DNA from: Microcaldota archaeon
GTDB taxonomy: Archaea; Micrarchaeota; Micrarchaeia; Norongarragalinales; UBA97
Direction: 5' to 3'
Length of the DNA stretch: 9,564 nucleotides
Assembly (NCBI GenBank): GCA_016217775.1
Contig: JACRGG010000047.1
Span: forward strand, 1 to 9,564
This document shows positions 5,704-9,564 of the stretch, piece by piece. The notes below the pieces were generated by a model. That model did no database searches. It was not told the origin of the DNA and saw only the letters and a program-made list of their open reading frames with translations. The position numbers and the translations under genes were made by a program. The first letter of the stretch is position 1; each line of letters opens with the position of its first letter.

Positions 5704-5738
5704 CTCCTCAATAATCCTTATCTCGCTTGGGGTATATA
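5704..5738 (-). promoter_or_regulatory. Promoter and ribosome binding site of the lipoprotein gene
   Basis: On the - strand a T-A-rich TTATATAC box (TATATA at 5738-5733), preceded by a run of seven A that could act as BRE, lies about 25 bases before a TGAGGAG Shine-Dalgarno sequence (core 5709-5704). The ATG is at 5690, 13 bases further. This is the clearest archaeal promoter in the window. Confidence 0.65.
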
Positions 5739-5766
5739 ACTTTTTTTAATAAGCTGACTCGGGGCA

Positions 5767-6588
5767 TTAGTGGACGGGGCAGTCGCGCCTCACGTCCAAC
5801 TGCATTGTTTTCGCCTCTCCCGTCAGCCCGTTGTAGTGCCATTGCCGCCCAATCAGCGAGCCAGCCTTGGCTCCGCCGAGGGAATCGATTTTTTTCCCCT
5901 GCAAGATTAAATCCGCCGCTTCGTCCGCGCTTGGCGAGTGCGCGATTTTTAGAAACTCGTTCGCCATCACCGCCGCAACAATGCTTGTCGTGGTGGGCAG
6001 CGCGGGCATTTTCGGGTCGACAAAGTCGAGCGCTTCCCCGACGCAGGAGTATTTCTTCCACAATATGTTGTAGTCGCTTTTGCTCAACCCGCACTCAAAG
6101 CACGGGCCCGGGGCGCAGACCGCCTGCACCCTGCCCAAAAACCCGGTTGTTCCCCCGTCGATGAAAATTTTTTTCCCGTACGATTGCGCGTTCAAGTGCA
6201 GCCGCGCGCCCAGATTGTCCAGGCAGCCAAACGCGAAGTCGAATCCGCTAAACTCGCTTTCCTTCAACTCCTCTATCCTCCGCAAGCCCGCGGTTATTCT
6301 CGTTGCGCCCCCGGTAAGCTTTTCGGCCTTTTCTTTCAGGACAATTGCTTTCTCCCGCCCGACATCCTCTTTGGTGAAGAACGCGCAGCGGTTTAAGTTC
6401 GCCTCGACGATTTTGTCGAAATCAACCACGGTGATTTTCCCTACGCCAACTTGAGCGAGGTTTTTCACCAACTCGTTTCCAAGCGCCCCCGCGCCGGCAA
6501 CCAAGCAGTTTTTCCCGCTAACCGCTTCTTGGTTCCATCCATTGACTCGCTTTTGCCTGTCAAAAACGTCTTCGTCTATTCCAGCCAT
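5767..6588 (-). CDS. E1-like Ubl-activating enzyme (ThiF/MoeB/UBA family)
   Basis: Adenylates the C-terminal Gly of the mature Ubl with ATP, then holds it as a thioester for E2. The product is 273 residues from ATG 6588, preceded by GAGG. Seen: nucleotide loop GAGALG (32-37), VVDFD with Asp56, NLNR with the arginine finger Arg67, DVGREKA with Lys80, CLDN with Asp124, CFEC zinc ligands Cys163/Cys166, and KKYSC with Cys182 at the place of the catalytic cysteine in UBA-type enzymes. The second zinc pair is Cys270 and His273 (CPVH, the very C-terminus) instead of the usual CxxC. This is a minimal single-domain E1 without a separate ubiquitin-fold domain, as in MoeB or UBA5. An in-frame TTG at 6597 is a less likely start. 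The start overlaps the upstream gene by 29 bases. Pairing with the Ubl at 3017-3316 is inferred. Confidence 0.92.
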   Translation of the reverse strand: MAGIDEDVFDRQKRVNGWNQEAVSGKNCLVAGAGALGNELVKNLAQVGVGKITVVDFDKIVEANLNRCAFFTKEDVGREKAIVLKEKAEKLTGGATRITAGLRRIEELKESEFSGFDFAFGCLDNLGARLHLNAQSYGKKIFIDGGTTGFLGRVQAVCAPGPCFECGLSKSDYNILWKKYSCVGEALDFVDPKMPALPTTTSIVAAVMANEFLKIAHSPSADEAADLILQGKKIDSLGGAKAGSLIGRQWHYNGLTGEAKTMQLDVRRDCPVH

Positions 6589-7078
6589 TTTCCTCAATTC
6601 TCGTTTTGTTTTTCAAATCCCAGTACTGCAAGTGGAGCGCGTGAATCAGCTTAGCGGGCATATCCTCGCTTATAACGTCGTTTCCGTTAAGCCCGTTGAT
6701 TCCGTTGAGCATTCCGCGTATTTCTTCGCCGTGCTTTTCCTGCGCCTCATAGTATTTATTGTCCAATCTCATTTCGGCTTCGCGCTCTATTACTTCGCGC
6801 ATCTGCCTTATTTTCAGGACATACTGGTTTATCTCGCCTGGCGGCGGCCGTAGTTTTCGAATGCTGTTTTTCTTGAACTTAAACGCAACTGGCTTTCCCA
6901 ACCCGGCCATTATTCCGCGCATTTCGTTGCTTTTCAGCAGTTCGGCTAGCGCCTCGTGCTTTTTGTCAAACCACCACCCTTGCTTCCCGTGCTCTTCCAA
7001 GTACTTGGTTACTCCGTCCTTGTATTCTTTCAGCCCGCTAATGAGGCGCTTGACTTGTTCTTTTCCCCCTCCGGGCAT
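6560..7078 (-). CDS. Unknown helical protein (172 aa) upstream of E1
   Basis: I do not recognise a family. The product from ATG 7078 (MPGGGKEQVKRLISGLKEYK) is almost all helix-forming and charged, with long likely coiled-coil stretches such as INQYVLKIRQMREVIEREAE, and contains GWWFDKKHEALAELL. It has no cysteine in the assigned frame, no signal peptide and no membrane segment. It overlaps E1 by 29 bases at its end and the preceding 93-codon ORF by 41 bases at its start. Such overlaps are large for an archaeal operon. Continuing the previous frame through the GGGGGAAAA run at 7069-7061 with one base fewer would join the two into one protein of about 255 residues. The position just ahead of E1 suggests a partner or substrate of the conjugation system, which is inference. 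Confidence 0.65.
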   Translation of the reverse strand: MPGGGKEQVKRLISGLKEYKDGVTKYLEEHGKQGWWFDKKHEALAELLKSNEMRGIMAGLGKPVAFKFKKNSIRKLRPPPGEINQYVLKIRQMREVIEREAEMRLDNKYYEAQEKHGEEIRGMLNGINGLNGNDVISEDMPAKLIHALHLQYWDLKNKTRIEENGWNRRRRF

Positions 7079-7319
7079 TCCTAAAATAATCCGCCAGCTG
7101 CAGCTGAAACTCATTGGCCTTGTTGTTTATTCCCCTGATGTTTTTCAAGTGCTTTTCGTACTGTTTTTTGTCCCCGCAAACAACGAACTGGGATTTTAGG
7201 GCGTTAAATATTCCCGCCGAGGCAAACTCGGGTTCGCCGCCCAATTGGCTCAAGTGCCTTTCCACGCCCTTTACGTGCCGTTGGACGAGCGTTTCCCCCC
7301 TTTTTCCAAAAAAAGCCAT
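7038..7319 (-). CDS. Unknown protein (93 aa), first gene of E1 operon or N-terminal part of a split gene
   Basis: No family recognised. It starts at ATG 7319 after AGGA and begins MAFFGKRGETLVQRHVKGVE, followed by helical, charged sequence with a central Gly-containing region (GGEPEFASAGIFNALKSQFVV). The final residues, after about residue 84 (GKRTSQAPH), are a basic, non-helical tail, in contrast to the helical run before it. That is what is expected if the frame was lost at the G5A4 run: the other frame continues KEQVKRLISGLKEY, keeping the helix. Either this is two overlapping genes, a sequencing indel, or programmed frameshifting. It opens the operon that contains E1 and is divergent from the DTD2 gene. 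Confidence 0.6.
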   Translation of the reverse strand: MAFFGKRGETLVQRHVKGVERHLSQLGGEPEFASAGIFNALKSQFVVCGDKKQYEKHLKNIRGINNKANEFQLQLADYFRNARRGKRTSQAPH

Positions 7320-7364
7320 AGTATTCCTAGTGGTTTTATTATCTTTTAACCATTATTTTTACCG
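7320..7364. promoter_or_regulatory. Short divergent promoter, E1 operon / DTD2
   Basis: Only 45 bases separate the two start codons. The AT-rich core TTTTATTATCTTTTAACC (about 7334-7351) contains TATA-like sequence on both strands (AAAAGATAATAAAA on the - strand), close enough to each ATG for short leaders. The two promoters probably overlap. Confidence 0.4.
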
Positions 7365-8198
7365 ATGAACCTCGTTGTTTACTCGGCTGAAGACGCTTGC
7401 GGCTCCAACTGCGCGAAGTTTTTATTAAAACAAGGCTTTGTAGAACGAGCCCCAATAGAAACTACAAACGGCAAAAAGCGCTTTTGGCTCAATATCGACA
7501 AAACTATCGGCGTCTTGGAGGCAAGCGAAAGGCTTTCAGTTGACGGCGAGTACCTATCGCGGCTTGACGTGGTAAAAAACGCTGGTTTGATTGTCTTCCC
7601 CTACCGCCACCGCTCGTCTTCCAATCCCGCTCCCGTGCTGACCGCGCATTCTACCGGCAACTTTTTTTCCTCAACGGAAAAAGGCGGGAATCCAAGGCAA
7701 CTCTCGCGCTCTTGCGCGGGCGCGCTAAAATTCGTCCGAGATTATTTTCAAAAAAGCCCGTTACGCGGCTACGAATTCGTTTTTGAAGCGACCCACCACG
7801 GGCCCACTAGCCTGACTAATCCTTGCTTGTTCATTGAAATCGGCCCTAGCCAAATGCAGTGGAATGACTTGGCCGCGTGCGAGTATGTTTCCAAGCTCGT
7901 TTTTTCCCTCGCCTGCACGCCGGTAAGCAATCTACGCGCGCCAAGCGCGTTTATTGGTTTTGGCGGAGGACACTACAATGGTTTCCTTAAGCAAGTCGAT
8001 GGCGGGAAAGCATTTTCGTTCGCCGCGTCAAAACACGTTCTCGACGAACTGGATTCCAGTTTGGTTAAGCAAATGGCTGAAAACACTTTAGAAAAACCCG
8101 TTTTTGCCGTCATCGACTGGAATGGCTGTACTGGTGAGCAAAGGAAGAAAATAATCGGCTTGCTCGAGGAACAGAAAATCGGCTGGGAGAAAGTCTGA
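7365..8198 (+). CDS. dtdA: D-aminoacyl-tRNA deacylase, archaeal/plant type (DTD2)
   Basis: Hydrolyses D-amino acids from mischarged tRNA, protecting protein synthesis in the cytoplasm. The 277-residue product has the family marks in order: FPYRHRSSS (78-86), LTAHSTGNF (92-100), EATHHGPTSL (141-150), LFIEIGPSQMQWNDLAA (155-171), and FIGFGGGHYNGF (197-208). Length is normal for the family (about 270-280). DTD2 is found in archaea and plants but not in bacteria, so it is good evidence that the main part of the window is archaeal. It starts at ATG 7365 with almost no leader. It is divergent from the E1 operon and probably unrelated to it. Confidence 0.93.
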   Translation: MNLVVYSAEDACGSNCAKFLLKQGFVERAPIETTNGKKRFWLNIDKTIGVLEASERLSVDGEYLSRLDVVKNAGLIVFPYRHRSSSNPAPVLTAHSTGNFFSSTEKGGNPRQLSRSCAGALKFVRDYFQKSPLRGYEFVFEATHHGPTSLTNPCLFIEIGPSQMQWNDLAACEYVSKLVFSLACTPVSNLRAPSAFIGFGGGHYNGFLKQVDGGKAFSFAASKHVLDELDSSLVKQMAENTLEKPVFAVIDWNGCTGEQRKKIIGLLEEQKIGWEKV

Positions 8199-8251
8199 CG
8201 GATTTTAGCGATTGTATTAAATTATCTAACAGTGCAACAAAAGATGGTATT

Positions 8252-8824
8252 ATGATTTGGCTTTACTTGCTTGCGGCAACCACAGCCGTGTTCCTTCTCG
8301 AGCTTGCTTTTTTCAAGCCAATGCTCGCGTGGTTTTCCTTCATTCCCGCACTGGCTTTTACCGAGCCTTGGCGCTGGGTAACCGCGTTGTTTTTGCACGC
8401 GAATTTCATTCACTTGGCGTTCAATATGTTTGCCCTCTTTATGTTCGGGCCTTACTTGGAGGGAAAGATTGGCTCGAAAAACTTTCTGGCGGCCTATCTC
8501 GCGGCAGGCTTGGCCGGGAACTTGTTTTATTTTCTCACCGCGGACCCTCTGGTCGCGGCAATAGGCGCGTCGGGCGCGGTTTACGGGATTCTCGGCGCGC
8601 TCGCGTTGCTCGAGCCGAATTTGGGTGTGCTGGTCTTCTTTTTCCCAATGCCGATGTGGCTGGCGGCAATTTTTTGGGTGCTCATCGAGTTTGTTTCAAC
8701 CGCCAACCCCTCAAGTGGCATCGCGAACTGGGCTCACCTTGGAGGGATTTTCGCCGGACTGGGGTTTGCCTACCTGATTAAAAACAAGGTAATCCCGCAA
8801 GAAGAGTTCCCAGAGTATTACTGA
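8252..8824 (+). CDS. Rhomboid-family intramembrane serine protease
   Basis: Cleaves membrane proteins inside the bilayer. The 190-residue product is hydrophobic, with about six membrane segments. Active-site and structural marks: W40-R41 in the first loop, HANFIHLAFN (His49, His54, Asn58), GASG (105-108) with the nucleophile Ser107, and NWAHLGG with His162 as the second catalytic residue. The Ser/His dyad is intact, so activity is expected. The C-terminal tail (KNKVIPQEEFPEYY) is short and soluble, with no ubiquitin-binding domain. ATG 8252 follows a 53-base gap with a TATA-like ATTAAATTA at 8216-8224, so it probably has its own promoter. The gene converges with the kinase-fold gene with a gap of 12 bases. 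Confidence 0.93.
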   Translation: MIWLYLLAATTAVFLLELAFFKPMLAWFSFIPALAFTEPWRWVTALFLHANFIHLAFNMFALFMFGPYLEGKIGSKNFLAAYLAAGLAGNLFYFLTADPLVAAIGASGAVYGILGALALLEPNLGVLVFFFPMPMWLAAIFWVLIEFVSTANPSSGIANWAHLGGIFAGLGFAYLIKNKVIPQEEFPEYY

Positions 8825-8836
8825 CTCGCGCTGGCG

Positions 8837-9436
8837 TCATTTTTTTTTCTTCCAAAGCGCGTAGTGCTTCTTGTAGTGCTCTCTTAGCTCTCTTGCTAGT
8901 TTTTTTCTCGCGTTGCTTGCAGCAACAAAATCGTTTTCGTAAAAAAAATCTTCACCCAACAAGCGGCTAGCATCGGCAATGCGGTTCACCGCATATTTTA
9001 TGTCTTCGCCTATCCCCCATTTTCTTCCTTTCCCTGCGCTGATTTTAGTGTAGTCTATCAAGCTGGTTTTCGCTTTTATCATCGGTTCTTCTTTTGCGTT
9101 GCGGTCTTTCTCTATTCTTACCGCGAAATTTCCAGTATGGGGGTGGCCGTGGATTAACCCCGCCGCGTGCGTTCTTGCAAGGCTTTCCATCGCGCTTTCT
9201 AGCGCCTGCATTTTTAATTCTCTGGAAGCGAGCGGGTACGAAAGAAGCTCAACCAACGGCATAGTGTCTTTCTTCCAAATCGTTACGTTCGTTGCCGTTC
9301 CGTCTCCGTGAATTACTTGCGCTATTGGCATCTCTATTTTTACGTGCGGAAAATTCTCTCTTAGCAAGTCAAACTGCGCCTTAGCTTCTTTTACGCCGTA
9401 TTGCCTTGCCACTAGGTGGTGCGGACCGAACTCCAC
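8837..9436 (-). CDS. Kinase-fold protein (RIO/Bud32/APH-like), altered catalytic loop
   Basis: From GTG 9436 the product is 199 residues. The C-lobe is recognisable: helix ALESAMESLARTHAAG, catalytic-loop-like LIHGHPHTGNFAV (94-106), and SLIDYTKI (125-132) with Asp128 in the place of the metal-binding Asp. The usual HGDxxxxN has become H96-G-H98-P-H-T-G-N103, so the catalytic Asp is replaced by His. The frame is open upstream to 9553 without a stop and looks coding (for example KKPKFEIEDSQPQVKAVEFG), but holds no ATG, GTG or TTG before the TAA at 9556-9554. So GTG 9436 may cut off real N-terminal sequence of up to 39 codons, or an indel in the A runs hides the start. The family is a moderate call; it could be an inactive kinase or bind another ligand. 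Confidence 0.6.
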   Translation of the reverse strand: MEFGPHHLVARQYGVKEAKAQFDLLRENFPHVKIEMPIAQVIHGDGTATNVTIWKKDTMPLVELLSYPLASRELKMQALESAMESLARTHAAGLIHGHPHTGNFAVRIEKDRNAKEEPMIKAKTSLIDYTKISAGKGRKWGIGEDIKYAVNRIADASRLLGEDFFYENDFVAASNARKKLARELREHYKKHYALWKKKK

Positions 9437-9564
9437 TGCTTTGACTTGCGGTTGGCTGTCTTCTATTTCGAATTTTGGTTTTTTTCTAATAAGCTGCTTT
9501 GTTGCGTGATTAGTTGAGTAAACTTTGTTTTGTTTTTTTGTTCTGAGTTTTTTTTAGGTTATGA

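Noticed and set aside
5392..5739. 115-codon + strand ORF rich in Val, Gly and Ala
   Set aside because: It is the antisense reading of the Pro/Thr-rich lipoprotein spacer; the repeat-like composition comes from that spacer.
5727..6454. Two + strand ORFs of 145 and 124 codons opposite E1
   Set aside because: Both are antisense to the E1 gene, which has every key motif of its family.
8257..8781. 174-codon + strand ORF within the rhomboid gene
   Set aside because: It is a shifted frame of the rhomboid protease, whose active site and membrane pattern are clear.
8252..8824. Rhomboid protease as part of the ubiquitin-like system
   Set aside because: It has no ubiquitin-binding domain, is separated by the DTD2 gene and appears to have its own promoter, so the neighbourhood alone is not enough.

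Overview
The window reads as a fragment from an uncultivated archaeon. Signs are an archaeal-type D-aminoacyl-tRNA deacylase (DTD2), eukaryote-like ubiquitin-pathway proteins, TATA-like elements close to start codons, U-rich ends, and a mix of ATG and GTG starts. The small proteins and compact spacing suggest a DPANN-like lineage, but I cannot fix the phylum. About the first 190-200 bases look foreign: they are GC-rich, encode a proteobacterial-looking peptide on the + strand, and interrupt an archaeal aldolase gene on the - strand, so the left edge is probably an assembly chimera.

Layout. (1) About 195-2098: a LacD-family aldolase (-, C-terminus lost at the junction) and a class I fructose-1,6-bisphosphatase (+), divergent, a gluconeogenic pair. 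(2) 2171-3316 (-): a tight operon of a ubiquitin-like protein (Ubl), a 34-residue ORF, an E2 and a 63-residue protein. (3) 3400-5007 (+): divergent from it, a 132-residue unknown protein, an Rpn11-like JAMM protease, and a winged-helix-plus-RING protein. (4) 5008-5270: non-coding, with several hairpins. (5) 5271-5690 (-): a lipoprotein with a cupredoxin fold that has lost all four usual copper ligands. (6) 5767-7319 (-): an E1-like activating enzyme behind two overlapping ORFs for helical proteins of unknown function. (7) 7365-8824 (+): DTD2 and a rhomboid protease. (8) 8837-9436 and beyond (-): a kinase-fold protein with an altered catalytic loop.

The centre of interest is 2171-7319. It carries a full ubiquitin-like conjugation and deconjugation set: Ubl with an internal Gly-Gly and an 18-residue tail, E1, E2, RING-type E3 candidate, and JAMM protease. 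This gene set is known from the archaeon Caldiarchaeum subterraneum and from some other archaea. The likely sequence is: the JAMM protease trims the Ubl tail to expose Gly-Gly, E1 adenylates it and forms a thioester, E2 takes it on Cys112, the RING protein guides transfer, and the JAMM protease also removes it.

Parts I cannot match to known components are the 34-residue ORF, the two helical proteins ahead of E1, and two small proteins, one in each divergent arm, that share an N-terminal MD-K/R-P-K motif and a basic-hydrophobic C-terminus. These are the best candidates for undescribed parts of the system.
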